Of a stretch of 64,000 nucleotides of DNA, positions 53,021-64,000 are shown piece after piece. Source of the DNA: Laguncularia racemosa. Lineage: Eukaryota; Streptophyta; Magnoliopsida; Myrtales; Combretaceae. The notes beneath the pieces are model-generated. The model had not been told where the DNA came from. It saw only the letters and a program-made list of their open reading frames with translations, and ran no database searches. The stretch lies in NCBI GenBank assembly GCA_037954665.1, contig JBBMOL010000204.1, positions 310,001-374,000 of the forward strand, written 5' to 3'. Numbering within the stretch: the first letter of the stretch is position 1; each line of letters starts with the position of its first letter. A program made the translations under genes and the position numbers.

Positions 53021-53812
53021 ATGTCGAATGACAGTGTAAATGGGGGGATTGGCAATGAGGCCAATAGCGAAATTGGTGGAGGACAGGGTCATCATGCTGT
53101 AGGTAGAAGAACCTTGGAAGATTAACTTCAAGACCTTACTACCATTATTGCTACTCTAGCAACAAGGATTGAAAGGATGACAATGCCACAACCACCTGTA
53201 GCAAATCCTCAAGCACCACTAAGAGTAGCTCCACAAAACATCTAGAGAGAGGGAGCAGTAGGAGGAGGAAATTTAGGAAGAAGAATGGAGGGAGATCATC
53301 ATCTTTATAGGGAAGAGAGGGATGACAACTTTAGTGTTGATCCTTACCCAAACAAGGATTTTAGGCCACCTAGGGGTTTAAAGTATGTGAAGCTACAGAT
53401 GCCTTCCTTTAATGGTAGGGATTTAGTAGATGATTACCTAAACTAGGAGGGCAAGGTTGAAGGCCTATTCAAGTGCTATGAGATAAATGATAACACTCGA
53501 GTTCGACTTGCTGCTGTTGAGTTCATAGGGTATGGCACCTTGTGGTGGAAAAATTTGGTGATTAGTAGGCGGAGGGATGGAGAGGCTGAAATTTATACCT
53601 AGAGAGATATGAAGAGGGTTTTGAGGATGAGGTTCATTCCTGAACACTACAGGTAAGAGCTGTTTATGCGTCTTCAGACTTTGAGACAAGGAGGCAAAAC
53701 AATAGATCATTATGTATGGGAATTTGAAACCTTGATGATCAAATGTGGATCTATAGAGCCTCTAGAGAAAACCCTAGCACGCTTTGCATCTGAGCTGAAA
53801 TATGAGATCGCA
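53021..53812 (+). pseudogene. NA9 gag, N-terminal part
   Basis: MSNDSVNGGIGNEANSEIGG..., a TAA after R-T-L-E-D, then L-P-S-F-N-G-R-D-L-V-D-D-Y-L-N and K-V-E-G-L-F-K-C-Y-E-I, L-W-W-K-N-L, R-V-L-R-M-R-F-I-P-E-H-Y-R, L-Q-T-L-R-Q-G-G-K to L-K-Y-E-I-A. Several stops. Broken at 53812 by NA10 with TCGCA on both sides. Confidence 0.85.
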
Positions 53813-55016
53813 TGATAGGAATCAAAATCCGACAAGACCTATTATTAGGGCAAGAACTAAAGGCCTTTGAATCTTGGCGATGAGGGCCCATTTTGAGCAA
53901 ATCGACCTTGGAATTATTCATTTACTAACCTCTTTTATCTTACTCATGTATTATATATTCCAACAGGCACACTTATCATTTTTTACAGGGCAATGGACAA
54001 ACTTACTAAGACTCAGCTTGTGAGTAATCCACGGACCGACCTAAACCGGCGATGAGTTAGCCCAACGAATCCTATGGAAGAGCTAGCATGATGGAGACTA
54101 TTTTTATTTGTAATTATTTCTTTAGACTATTTATCTGTAAGCTTTTGGAATACTTTTTATTTGGTTGTAATTGAGTTTTAGGACCAGCCACCCTAAAAGT
54201 GGCATAGTTGTAATTTTGTGGACTTTTTAACCTTAAAGGGAGCAAGTATAAATACTTGCTTAGGTAGGGTTTTGAGGAGCTTTTGATGAATTTTCATAAT
54301 ACACTTCACGTGTAAGGGTTAGGGCTTTCTTAAATCCTAATTTACTCTTATCAATTTCAATCCCAAGAGTTGAAATTGTAGCGAGTGCAATAAAGGGAAA
54401 TCGTGAGTAATATCAATTCCTTCTTTATTGTGTTTTCTTTCCTTCTCTAGTGTGTAATATCTAGGGTTGAATTGGAAGTGTCTTGGTCAGATTTGATTGC
54501 ATTTGTAATCAAATTATTACTACTTAATTGATTGATTCTTAGCATTTGTTATTACCATCAAATTTTGCTTCATCTTCTGGCGTAAATTGGGTCATGTTGG
54601 AAAGGAAGATTTTGGAATTGTTCTTGTTGATCTTGTGTATTATTCACGTGATTGTCAAGTATAATTTTTGATCATCATTGAAGAATATACTATTGTGGAT
54701 CCATTTTATGCAATACATCATTCGGACCATATATTGCAATTAGGGTCACGCTACAATTGCTTCACCTTGAACCAAATTGTGCTAGTCCTTTAGAGATTGT
54801 TACTTAGTTTCATTTGCATGTGCTTAATCCCCTTTTAGGCACATCATAATTTGGCCTCAGAGCTATATCATATTTGGATTTAAGATTGAACACATCCAAA
54901 TTGAAGAATTGGTTACATTCATTGGAAATTGACGCCATTGTTCATGTGATTGAAACTAGTTTGATTGTCTTTCAAATTGGTTTTGTATGTGCTTAATCTT
55001 GGTTTTAGGGACATCA
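53813..55016 (+). repeat. NA10 5' LTR with an internal primer-site copy, 1204 bp
   Basis: TGATAGGAATCAAAATCC to TTAGGGACATCA. At 54838-54870 the LTR already shows an LTR-like end (TTAGGCACATCA) followed by TAATTTGGCCTCAGAGC, a primer-site form, then about 150 bp more and a second LTR end. The 3' LTR has the same build (59417-59600). The LTR has therefore grown by including primer site and leader. Confidence 0.88.
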
Positions 55017-55772
55017 TCTTTTGGTATTAGAATAGACATACACTTTTTTCATGGGAATTAAGGTTCTTCCTAATTGTCATTGGACTCTTATCAATTTCAA
55101 TCCCAAGAGTTAAAATTGTGGCAAGTGCAACACTTGAAATTGTGAGTCATATCAATTTCATTTTGTTGTGATTTCTTTTCTTCTCTAGTGTGTAATATCT
55201 AGGGTTGAATTGAGAAATTTCTTGGCCAGATTTGTTTTATAATCATTCGAATTTTTGTGCTTAATTGAGTTACTCTTACATTTTGAATCCGGTTCATCCA
55301 TTGTGTATGTTTCTTAAGCTGTGAAAGTATTGGTTGTGGAAAGGGGGATCACAATTATTTTCTTGTACATTATTAGTAGTAATCACGTGGGATTTGGAGT
55401 ATAATTTGTGATTACCATTGAGGATTATACTATTGTGTTGATTTATTTCATGTAACTCATCATTCGGTCCATATATTGCAATTAGGGTCATGCTACAATT
55501 GCTTCACCTTGAACCGAATTGTGCTAGTCCTTTCAAGATTGTTACTTGGTTTAATTTGCATGTGCTTAATCCTCTTTTAGGCACATCATAATTTGGTACC
55601 TGAGCTATATCATATTTGGATTTAAGATTGAACACATTCTAATTGAAGAATTGGTTACATTCATTGGAAATTGATGCCATTGTTCATGTGATTGAGACTA
55701 GTTTGATTGACATTGTTTGATTGTCTTTCAAATTAGTTTTGTATGTTTTTAATCTTCATTTTAGGCACATCA
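55017..55772 (+). repeat. Partial LTR (R-U5) repeated in the NA10 leader
   Basis: After the functional-looking primer site (TCTTTTGGTATTAGAATAG) an R-U5 segment is repeated (CTCTTATCAATTTC... to TTAGGCACATCA at 55772). It again includes the internal primer-like copy (55590-55610) and is followed by another primer site (TCTTTTTAGTACCAGAGC). Confidence 0.82.
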
Positions 55773-57306
55773 TCTTTTTAGTACCAGAGCATAGGTTAAA
55801 AGAAGGGAAGTTTTGTGATTCTCATTTCAATTAAAGTTCTTCACCTTGAACCGAAATTATGTGTGTTGAGGATTGGATTGTGTATTTGTGTTGCTGAGGA
55901 GTTGTAGTTGCAGCTTGTTGTTGTAGACGTGGAGCAATAGTGAATCCTTATTATTTTGTTGTTGACAGGAACTTGGAAGGAAAAGTAAGAAGTGTATTTC
56001 CTAGTGTTTGATTGTGGGATTAGAAATACAATAATTCGTAGTTAAAAGAGAAGTGTGACTTTTTGTTGAATTCGGAATTGGGTAAAATGTTTTTCCATTT
56101 CCAGATTTGAAGTGTGTGGAAGGATAAGCATCCATTTGAAATTCAAACACCTTCTTTAAGTTTAAAGCAATTCATTGAGTAGCATTGAATAAGTGTTATT
56201 TGAATTTGAATTGTTTTTTACCATTTGTGGAGAAGGTTGCATTTAGTGGAGTGATTTCAAATTTGAATTTTGTTGCTGCCATTGCTTGTGGTTTACGGTG
56301 TGAATTGGAGTTGTGTAGTGGCAAGGACCAGTACACCTTGAAGTATTGTGTGTGCGTTGTATTTGGGAGGTTGTGCACCGTAGTTGTTTTTGTGTAGAGT
56401 TATGTTTGTAAAAATTTAGTGAAGTTATGTGTGTTTAGTGTGAGTGGCGGTGTGACTTGTTGTGTGTGTAAGTGTGTGTGGCGGTGTGAATTTGTGGAAG
56501 TTGTGTGGAGTAAGGTGCTGCACATTGAGGCTAAAGTGTGAGAGTGTAGTGCATGGATAGCAAACCGTGAAGGGGAAGAGTGGTGTTTCAATTGTGAAGT
56601 AAAATTGTGTAGTGTGTGTATTTTCAAAAATTGGAGGAATCACAATTATTATTTTTAGATTTGAAATCAAAATTGAAAGTGTACATTAAGAGGTCAATTT
56701 GAAATCTCAAATACACATTAAGTCATAGTTAATTGTGTATCTTTTGAATTTGAAAAAGTCTCTTACCATTTGTGGAATATTGCAATTATTGAACTCATTT
56801 TGAATTTGAAATTTGAGTTGCCTTTGTTGTTGAAGTTGCGGTTTGATATTTGTGTGGAAGTGGGGAAAGTGCACCGTGGCTTGAAGAGGAGTGTATGTAG
56901 TGTTGTGTTTTTGTAAACTTAGTGAAGGGTGTGTATATTTGGCATTGATTATTGTTTGTGTTGTAAAGATAATTGTTGCAAGTGGCGTGAACATATTGGG
57001 GTCGTGAGTAGAAGGGGAGTTGTGTGGTAGTGAATTGAGTATTGTATATGTATTTAATTGCTGCCAATTGTGTATTTAAGTGGTTAGAAAGTAAGGCAAG
57101 AAAAAGGAAAGTGAGTAGTAGAATTTGAAATTCAAACAAGTCATTAAAGTGTGAAAGTAATTGAACTAGTTACTTAAATACTTGTAGTTGAATTTAATTC
57201 TATATACTTAAAAGTAATTGAGTGTATTTCACTTGTAGCTTGGTTGTGTACTTGAAACCGTGGAAGTGTGAAGATAATTATTGTGTTGTTGGGTTTGAAC
57301 ACAATC
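55773..57306 (+). other. NA10 leader
   Basis: About 1.5 kb TG-rich leader closely matching the NA7 leader in reverse orientation (for example 56170-56300 with 46190-46300). No gag. Confidence 0.75.
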
Positions 57307-57790
57307 ATGTCTAGTGAGATATTTCATTATACTAATGTATTGCATTGGACATTGACTACATTTACTACTAAGGATAATGAACAAAGGGAAAACTTGTTCC
57401 ATACCTCTTGTAGGGTACAAGGAAATTTATGTGTCCTTATAGTTGATGGTGGTAGTTGTACCAATGTGGTAGCAGCATCGTTAGTATCGAAACTAAAACT
57501 TGCTACTACTCCACATCCTGAACCGTATAAATTGCATTGGCTTAGTGATCAGGGGATTTTGCATGTGACCCAAAGAGTTAGGGTATCTTTCAGTGTAGGG
57601 GATAAATACTGTAATGAAACCGAGTGTGATATTCTACCTATGTGTACATCCTATATATTGCTTGGCAGGCCTTGGTTATATGATAGAAGGGTCTTACATG
57701 ATGGCTTTAGGAACACTTATATATTCTAGAAGGAGGGAAAACGAATTATTCTGAATCCGATGTCGCCTTCAGAGGTTCAAAGGGTTCAAC
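57307..57790 (+). pseudogene. NA10 stand-alone retropepsin, nearly open
   Basis: ATG 57307 gives MSSEIFHYTNVLHWTLTTF, then R-E-N-L-F-H-T-S-C-R-V-Q-G-N-L-C, active site L-I-V-D-G-G-S-C-T-N-V-V-A-A-S. H-W-L-S-D-Q-G-I-L-H-V-T-Q-R, V-G-D-K-Y-C-N-E, Y-I-L-L-G-R-P-W-L-Y-D-R-R and H-D-G-F-R-N-T-Y-I-F follow without a stop, and then TAG at 57727. It is the longest unbroken protease frame of the P-type elements and shows that protease starts at its own ATG. Confidence 0.85.
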
Positions 57791-58150
57791 AACAAATCAG
57801 TAGACCATCAGTGGTCCATGAGTAGTTGAACCAATCCTTAAAGCACAAAATTTGTCAGTCACAGATGTACTTTAAACCCTTTAAAGGATCCTAATGAACA
57901 GAGTCAGATGAGCAGATCACTAGAGGACGAAACTGTTCAAGGGTAGTTGTGTTCACCTTTAGAGATATTAGAGGCTTATGAGCAGTTAAGTAAACCTTCA
58001 GGGGATACCGAGGGTCAGAGTGATATGAGTAGATCACCAGAGGGCTAGACTATTCAGAGACATTTGTGTCCATCATCAAAGGTTTCCGAGGCCAATGAGT
58101 GGTTGAGCCAACTATTAGAGGGCCATGAGGGTCAGTGCCATACAGATGAG
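57750..58150 (+). repeat. NA10 39-bp repeats encoding 13-residue units
   Basis: After M-S-P-S-E-V-Q-R-V-Q-Q-Q-I-S-R and two shorter units, the 39-bp units translate PLKDPNEQSQMSR, SLEDETVQG-stop-LCS, PLEILEAYEQLSK, PSGDTEGQSDMSR, SPEG-stop-TIQRHLCP, SSKVSEANEWLSQ, LLEGHEGQCHTDE. The same B-C-A rotation as NA7 gives a 117-bp higher-order unit. Length is kept even though stops occur. Confidence 0.88.
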
Positions 58151-58405
58151 TTAGAAAAGGAGGAAATAATATCAGTGGAATGGGTTGAAGATAGGGGATA
58201 CCTCAATGGATAATGAGTCATTATTTATGTTGCTGATGAGATACATCCTAGAAATGCAGGAGAGAAAATAATCACCCCCTATAGTATTTCAGATATTGGG
58301 ATTCTGCAAAGATATTTCTTTAGATGGATTGCTAGGAGAAAACAAAGTCTCTATTGCATTTGACCTACTAGATTTGAAAACAAATCTTTTTTAGGCCTGA
58401 GCAGA
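58151..58405 (+). pseudogene. NA10 linker and integrase tail
   Basis: M-R-Y-I-L-E-M-Q-E-R-K, S-P-P-x-V-F-Q-I-L-G-F-C, L-L-G-E-N-K-V-S-I-A-F-D-L, then a degenerate D-L-K-T-N end and the polypurine tract before 58406. Same fusion as NA3 and NA7 with stops and a frame shift. Confidence 0.7.
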
Positions 58406-59600
58406 TGATAGGAATCAAAATCTGACAAGACCTATCATTAGTGCAAGAACTAAAGGATTTCGAATCTTAGGGATGAGAGCCCATTTTGAGCAAATCGACC
58501 TTGGAATTATTCGTTTACTAACCTCTTTTATCTTATTCATGTATTATATATTCCAATAGGCACACTTATCATATTTTACAAGGCGATGGACAAACTCAAC
58601 TTGTGGGTTATCCATGGACCGACCTAAACCGGCGATGAGTTAGCCTGACGAATCCTATGGAAGAGCTAGCATGATGGAGACTATTTTTATTTGTAATTAT
58701 TTCTTTGGACTATTTATGTGTAAGCTTTTGGAACACTTTTTATTTGGTTGTAATTGAGTTTTAGGACTGGCCACCCTAAAAGTGGCATAGTTGTAATTTT
58801 GTGGACTTTTTAACCCTAAAGGGAGCAAGTATAAATACTTGTTTAAGTAGGGTTTTGAGGAGCTTTTTGATGAATTTTCATAATACACTTCACATGTGAG
58901 GGTTAGGGCTTTCTTAAATCCAAATTTGCTTTTATTAATTTCAATCTCAAGAGTTGAAATTGTGGCGAGTGCAACAAAGGGAAATTGTGAGTAATATCAA
59001 TTCCTTCTTTGTTGTGTTTTCTTTTCTTCTCTAGTGTGTAATATCTAGGGTTGAATTGGAAGTTTCTTAGTCAGATTTGATTGCATTTTTAATCAAATTA
59101 TTACTACTTAATTTATTGGTTTTTAGCATTTGTTATTACCATCAAATTTTGCTTCTTCTTGTGGCGTGAATTAGGTCTTGTTAGAAAGGAGGATTTCAAA
59201 ATTGTTCTTGTTGATCTTGTGTATTATTCACGTGATTTTCAAGTATAATTTGTGATCATCATTGAGGAATATACTATTGTGGATCCATTTCTTGCAATAC
59301 ATCATTCGGACCATATATTGCAATTAGGGTTACGCTACAATTGCTTCACCTTGAATCGAATTGTGCTAGTCCTTTAGAGATTGTTACTTGGTTTAATTTG
59401 CATGTGCTTAATCCCCTTTTAGGCACATCATAATTTGGTATCAAAGCTATATCATATTTGGATTTAATATTGAACACATCCTAATTGAAGAATTGGTTAC
59501 ATTCATTAGAAATTGATGCCATTATTCATGTGATTGAGACTAGTTTGATTGTCTTTCAAATTGGTTTTGTATGTGCTTAATCTTGGTTTTAGGCACATCA
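58406..59600 (+). repeat. NA10 3' LTR, 1195 bp
   Basis: TGATAGGAATCAAAATCTG to TTAGGCACATCA, then TCGCA. TATA element near 58825. Internal primer-like copy at about 59430-59450 (TAATTTGGTATCAAAGC). Confidence 0.92.
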
Positions 59601-59605
59601 TCGCA

Positions 59606-59938
59606 TGTGTAGTTGAGTTACAGAGATACAATACACTTGATGAAGCTATCCAATCCATCCAGGGTTACTAGTAGCAGGCCCATAGGAGTTGATGGTCAGT
59701 CAGGAGGACTAAAGGTAGTAGGTGAACCAGTCAGGGTAGTGGACAAAGTTACCCTCAGCACAGATAGGGAGAAAATGACTTCTTGAAAGCTAAAGAGGTA
59801 ATATGACCTATTGTTAGGCAGATTGTACCAGGAACAACTAGTGGAAAAATGCGCTAAATTAAATGCTTCAAATGCGTAGGATTTAGGCATATGGCCGCAC
59901 AATGTCCTAATAAGAGAGTTATGATAGTTATAGAGGAT
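59606..59938 (+). pseudogene. NA9 gag, zinc-knuckle part
   Basis: Continues V-V-E-L-Q-R-Y-N-T-L-D-E-A-I-Q-S. Zinc knuckle C-F-K-C-V-G-F-R-H-M-A-A-Q-C (CX2CX4HX4C) near 59865-59910, with a stop shortly before. Ends at 59938 (…V-M-I-V-I-E-D) where ATH2 inserted. AGGAT (59934-59938) is its left target copy. Confidence 0.82.
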
Positions 59939-61357
59939 TGATCGTTGCCAATCGTAGTTTTAATAAATTGAATTCTTGTTCATAATCTTACTACGAAGCA
60001 ATAAGCAAGCGCACCTACTGTAGCGTAATATAGCGAGTAAGCATAAGGTTGTCCCTCAGAGATACACCAACTACTAGTACTAACTCCATTCCTATTATCT
60101 AACCGACGCTTAAATATGTTGGTTGAAACTTAATTACTCTAATCTTAAAACTAATAACTCACTAACAACAATGGTTCTGAAGATTTATCAATTAACAAAA
60201 GCAACCTATATTTTATTCTACTCCTTCTCTACCATTTAATTCATTAGATTTATGAAGATTGGCGTAGTTGACTTCTTATACTGTCAAATTCTCTAGTCAA
60301 GTTAACTACTTTCTCAAGTATATTAACCTATCTAATCCTAGGTTTATCAAATAGGATCTCTCCTTAGTTAATAGCAACCTATAATTTCATAAAGCACATG
60401 AATTCGCATCAAAATAATCGATGTAAACAAAAGACTCTTGTTTCCTATCTCTAGAAGAACAATCAAATCTCATCAATTGCATTAAATCTAATCATAAGAG
60501 CAATTTCTCAATTAACTAATATGATATCATGCATAAATTCATATTTCGGATCTATGAATCTAAGGAACAATTGAAGGGCATGCAATTACTCATAAGAAAG
60601 TCAACAACTTCGCATTAAAAACCAAATCTTCATCACATGATAGAGAAGTTTCGAATAAAATCTAGATTTAGAGTCTACTCCTCCATAAATTGGACAAACG
60701 AAATACAATTACTGGAAGAATAAATAAAATTCATAGTCACAACCCTTAAAGATAGAATCTTCTTCTTCGTGGGTCTTCAATCTCCTTTGGAATTGATAGA
60801 ATCTTCTTTCCCCTACTGTTATGAGAGTCAGAGAAAGTACAAAATTCGTAACCTCCTTTTCTAGGGCAACTAACGGTCTATTTATACATGTACCCAGGTT
60901 GGATACATCACAGCGGATACGAGTAGTGTATCTCGTTTGTGTATCTCATGCTTGCTTCCAAGTGTCTTTATGTGAATATACACGAGCAAGTACATGGGAG
61001 TGTACATTGGTCGTATATTTGAAACGTTGTTGAATAGCAGCAAAACTTAGATACGCAAGCAAAGTACATGGGCGTGTACTTTCCAGACATCCACTTTAGT
61101 ATACACAAGCAATGTACATGGGCGTGTATCTCGCTTATGTACTTTCCAAAATTCTTTTCTTCACATGTATTGTATCCAATTCCTTCCAAACTTGATCCGA
61201 CTCTTCAAAACTCCTTCCCTTAGCTCCAAAATACTCTAGAAGATCCTGAAATTAACATTCATTCCATTAAGCATCCTTTTCTTCAACAAATCATCTAAAA
61301 ATTCAACAATAAAGCACAATTTCATTACTCTAGATAAGGGTATTTTGTGACTTATCA
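59939..61357 (-). repeat. ATH2 3' LTR, 1419 bp
   Basis: Plus TGATCGTTGCCAATCG to GTGACTTATCA. On the minus strand it starts TGATAAGTCAC right after the purine tract. It is not similar to ATH1, but at 60900-61150 it carries TACATGGGCGTGTA/TACACGAGC motifs of the same palindromic type. Confidence 0.88.
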
Positions 61358-61385
61358 AACTTCACCACACTTAAGTCTTTGCTTG
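61358..61385 (-). other. ATH2 polypurine tract
   Basis: Minus GACAAGCAAAGACTTAAG, then TGTGGTGAAGTT, the typical Athila-like form, adjoining TGATAAG. Confidence 0.85.
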
Positions 61386-62930
61386 TCCTCAAGTAAAATA
61401 AAACATTAATCAAACTTCTCATTAATCATGATTGTCGTTACCAAATAATACTACTCAGACATTAGCATTTATGAATTTTAATCTTTAACGCTCAATGCAA
61501 TCCCTCAATCTAATGAGTGTGCTTCTCACCTTATCATGAAAGTATTGTAACAAAGATACTTTAGTCAAATTTCTAGGATTAATCAGAGTAGACCAATCTT
61601 TACCCTTGTCATTTAACAATGGCTTTCATGATCAAAATTAGACACAAGATCAATTAGAGCAAAAGGAAACGTGGTACATTTCAACCACCACTAAAGAGTC
61701 TATAATCTTCTCAATTATCTCTCTTAGTAAAGCAATCAATAATGAAAATACATTGCATCTATGTTTCCCCTGGATTCCTCCTCCTTTTTGGTTGATCTCT
61801 TCAAAGATTTTATTCTTTGTAATAGTTCATTGGTTTCATCCTTTTTTTTTTTTTTTAGGATCTTGCAACCCATGTAACGAGTTTTCAACTGATAATCCTA
61901 GGCTCGTCACCCAAGTTAACGAATGTTATCCCCTCAATTGAGGAAGTTCCTATGGGCTTAATTGCTCGAGTTACAGGACCCTCTCAACTTTTGCCTTTAT
62001 GGTATTTTATTTTGTTATGGTAATTTCCTCGGTCGGCCGATCCCAGGCTAGACGACCTTAGGTGACCAGGTTTTAAAGGAACCCCATCTAACCTCTATTA
62101 CCTTAACTTATTATTTTGACTAGTTAGTAGCGGAGTCAAACTTCGCTCTTCTGAGGGACCAAAGCCTGCCCATACTGACCAATCCTTTATTTTTCAAGTA
62201 TAACATGCTTTCATTAAATTATTACTTTAAAGAGATCTTCTAAAAAGGATCACCAAGAGAATCATTTCATTTACCCTTTCATGAAAGATTAAATGGATCT
62301 CAAGATCTTTGAGTTTCACAACGATTTTATCCCATAACTTTGACTAAGTATCAATGTTCCAAAGAAGACAAAGGTGACATGCACAACACTCTTTTACAGG
62401 AATTCATTCACTAAATGCTAAAATACTATGTAATTTGCAATCATGATTTCAAAATTCGATTATCAAGCAAAAAGAGAAAAGCAAAAATTAGGGGAAATTT
62501 TTTAATGACTCATACAATTAAGCACAACCCTTATCAAATTTCTTTAGTATCCCCTTCCCCACACTTAAATTGAGACATTATCCCCAATGTCTTTATCATT
62601 CAAGAAAGTAATGAGAAATAAAGAGATAAAAAGAAAAAAATAAAAAGAAAAGGAACCGAGACTTCCCGGGATTAAACAGGTGATGGACCAATTGCATAGC
62701 TAGCAGAATGTCAATCATCTATATCGATGAAGTTCGCCAAGGAAAGTTATTAGACCAGTTGCATTCGCAGGATAGCACCTAGATCAGCAAAGTTCAACAC
62801 AACAAAAACGAAAGGTAAAAGAGTAAATAGAGATCAGTCATTATTACAATCATCCAGCAAGAAAGAGTCTAGCTCAATAGAAAGAGCTCCTCGAATATGC
62901 AGAATAAAATAGTTAACTTAAAGTCATTCA
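61386..62930 (-). other. ATH2 3' non-coding region
   Basis: About 1.5 kb between the env-like ORF and the LTR without a supported gene. A second purine-tract-like phrase occurs at 62540-62600 (plus CCCCTTCCCCACACTTAAAT, TTGAGACATTATCCCC), as seen in other Athila-type elements. T-run at 61841-61858. Confidence 0.65.
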
Positions 62931-64000
62931 TTATTCAGAACTAGTCTCCTCATCTTCATTCTCATATGTTTCATCCTCTTCATCATCACTTTCCTCCCCC
63001 TTGGCAATGATTGGTTCCACTTCCTCAGTGGTTTCCTCAGTATCTTCTTCACTTTCTCCCTCGTTTTCCGTGTATTTATCACCGCTGGCCTCAACTTCCT
63101 CTTCAGCTTCAGAGGAAGAGGCATAAGTGGGCAAGCTGGCTTGCCCCGCTGGGAAGCACTTAGCCAGCGACTGGAAAGCATGAACTACAAATTTTCTAAA
63201 TTTTTTTTCTTTCTTTTTCAACCCCTATAGTTGAACTTTCATCTCACCTTGGGTCTTCTCAATGGATGCCAAGCGGTCAAGTACTCGCTCCGATGTGGGA
63301 ATAGAAGACTCACCAGGTGAAGACAAGGAAGGAGCAGCTTTGGAGGATTGTGTAGAAGAATGCGGCCTGCTGGAAGTGCGGGAAGTTCCTATGATTTTCT
63401 TCACTCCCCACTTGGCAAATGGCCCATCAGAGATTCTTTCTTGATTGCACTTGGCGGCCTCTGGCCCAGGGTCTTCGAAAATGTCCATGCTCTTCAGCAA
63501 ATGAGTGATGAAGCTGCCACAGTAAATTCCCTTAGATTGAGAGTCATGTGTCTGTCTCCATATATAAAAGGCTAACTCCAACCCGATATTAATTTGATAT
63601 CCGTGGGAGATGCTGTAAGGATAGAAGATTTCAAAGTTATTGACAACTCCCTTACTGCTTTTTCGGGCTCCAATTGTGTTTGTCAAGAGCCAATGACAAA
63701 CTTTAAGGCGATCATCCTTAATTAGAGAGGCCTTAGAGCTGGATGGAAAGTACTCTTGATTCGGGTTTCCGGTTAACTCCTCATAACATACTTGATTGTT
63801 AACGTGGGGAGGCCAACGGCAATGTAAATCCCGAAACTCAGGTGTTCGGGTAAAAGCTTCAGTGTAGAATCCCATTAGAGAACAGAACTGGTGGATAGTA
63901 TAGTTGTGCTGTTGCCCGTATACTTCAAAACTGAAAGAGTTGTCCCAACCTTTTTCAATTTCCGTCTTCTGTATCTGCATAGTGGATAGGAACTCAAGAG
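62931..64000 (-). pseudogene. Athila ORF2 (env-like / plant transposon protein), C-terminal part
   Basis: Open from the window edge (L-E-F-L-S-T-M-Q-I-Q-K) through F-E-V-Y-G-Q-Q-H-N-Y-T-I-H-Q-F-C, G-F-Y-T-E-A-F, C-H-W-L-L-T-N-T-I-G-A-R, G-Y-Q-I-N-I-G-L-E-L-A and G-S-F-I-T-H-L-L-K-S. It matches the Arabidopsis retrotransposon ORF-1/Athila protein family, whose role is unclear (env-like by position only). A Ser-rich stretch follows. One TAG (63224-63222) after G-E-M-K-V-Q-L interrupts a Lys-rich segment and a very acidic tail (Glu/Asp, 62931-63130). No membrane segment seen in this part. Confidence 0.8.

Larger units (their letters stand above)
53813..59600 (+). mobile_element. NA10, complete P-type element, 5788 bp, duplication TCGCA
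   Basis: 5' LTR 53813-55016 (1204 bp), primer site, a partial LTR copy within the leader (55017-55772), leader, protease, 39-bp repeats, linker and integrase tail, 3' LTR 58406-59600 (1195 bp). TCGCA at 53808-53812 and 59601-59605. No gag, RT or integrase core. Confidence 0.93.
51059..59938 (+). mobile_element. NA9, G-type element, split by NA10 and cut by ATH2
   Basis: 5' LTR 51059-51933 (B-type U3, first TG mutated to TA), primer site 51934-51952, leader, gag 53021-53812 joined to 59606-59938. ATH2 enters within the zinc-knuckle/acidic region, and the rest lies beyond the window. The gag gives the uninterrupted reference for NA2. Confidence 0.85.
59939..64000 (-). mobile_element. ATH2, Athila-like element, 3' part
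   Basis: Minus-strand element: 3' LTR 59939-61357, polypurine tract, long 3' non-coding stretch, env-like ORF reaching the window edge. gag, protease, RT and integrase would lie further right. Lineage inferred from the ORF and the polypurine context. Confidence 0.82.

Noticed and set aside
62931..63980. Host gene with an acidic C-terminus
   Set aside because: The N-terminal part matches the Athila ORF family and lies in the right place and strand before the ATH2 polypurine tract.

Overview
The window is plant nuclear DNA, very probably intergenic heterochromatin of a flowering plant. Almost every base belongs to LTR retrotransposons of the Ty3/Gypsy superfamily. The evidence is tRNA-iMet primer sites (TGGTATCAGAGC), polypurine tracts, TG...CA LTR ends, 5-bp target duplications, and plant-type gag, retropepsin, RT, integrase and Athila ORFs. 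I found no convincing host gene. Nearly all coding regions are broken.

Layout. (1) 1-1714: polypurine tract and 3' LTR of an Athila-like element (ATH1), + strand. (2) 1715-2496: LTR and chromodomain remnant of a Tekay-like chromovirus, - strand. (3) 2497-5227: a non-autonomous element (NA1, -). (4) 5228-39938: a + strand element (NA2, gag-protease) split by nested insertions. A 19-kb CRM-like chromovirus composite (6897-25921, -) sits in its leader with duplication ATCGA. NA4 (26086-35823, +) lies in the leader, and NA5 (26306-31319, -, duplication TCTAT) lies inside an LTR of NA4. A solo ATH1-type LTR (36072-37809, duplication AACAG) interrupts gag. Inside the CRM composite are NA3 (7746-12882, duplication GTTCT), which carries a solo CRM LTR (7927-8926, duplication AACAC), and a solo Tat/Ogre-like LTR (22129-24202, duplication TCCTC). 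(5) 39939-41365: NA6 fragment (-). (6) 41366-43063: GT-rich minisatellite, a purine-rich tract and an unassigned stretch. (7) 43064-47774: NA7 (-), inserted in NA8 (47775-50993, -), the only element here with RT catalytic motifs. (8) 51059-59938: NA9 (+, gag), split by NA10 (53813-59600, duplication TCGCA). (9) 59939-64000: ATH2, an Athila-like element (-) with its 3' LTR and env-like ORF.

The NA elements form one family of related LTRs with three coding plans. G-type (NA2, NA5, NA9) keep gag, and NA2 and NA5 also keep protease. P-type (NA1, NA3, NA4, NA7, NA10) have no gag and no RT: a retropepsin starts at its own ATG and runs into a 39-bp/13-residue tandem repeat, a relic of the protease-RT linker, and an integrase tail that reads into the LTR. 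The third plan (NA8) has protease and RT but no gag. Gag and pol therefore look split over different elements, which would have to mobilise each other or borrow proteins from an intact relative.

Two regulatory patterns recur. The putative TATA box of both the NA and CRM LTRs lies between 8-bp inverted-repeat arms. Arrays of the palindrome TACACGGCCGTGTA occur in LTRs of otherwise unrelated lineages (CRM and Athila). All comparisons were made by eye; no alignment or database search was run.
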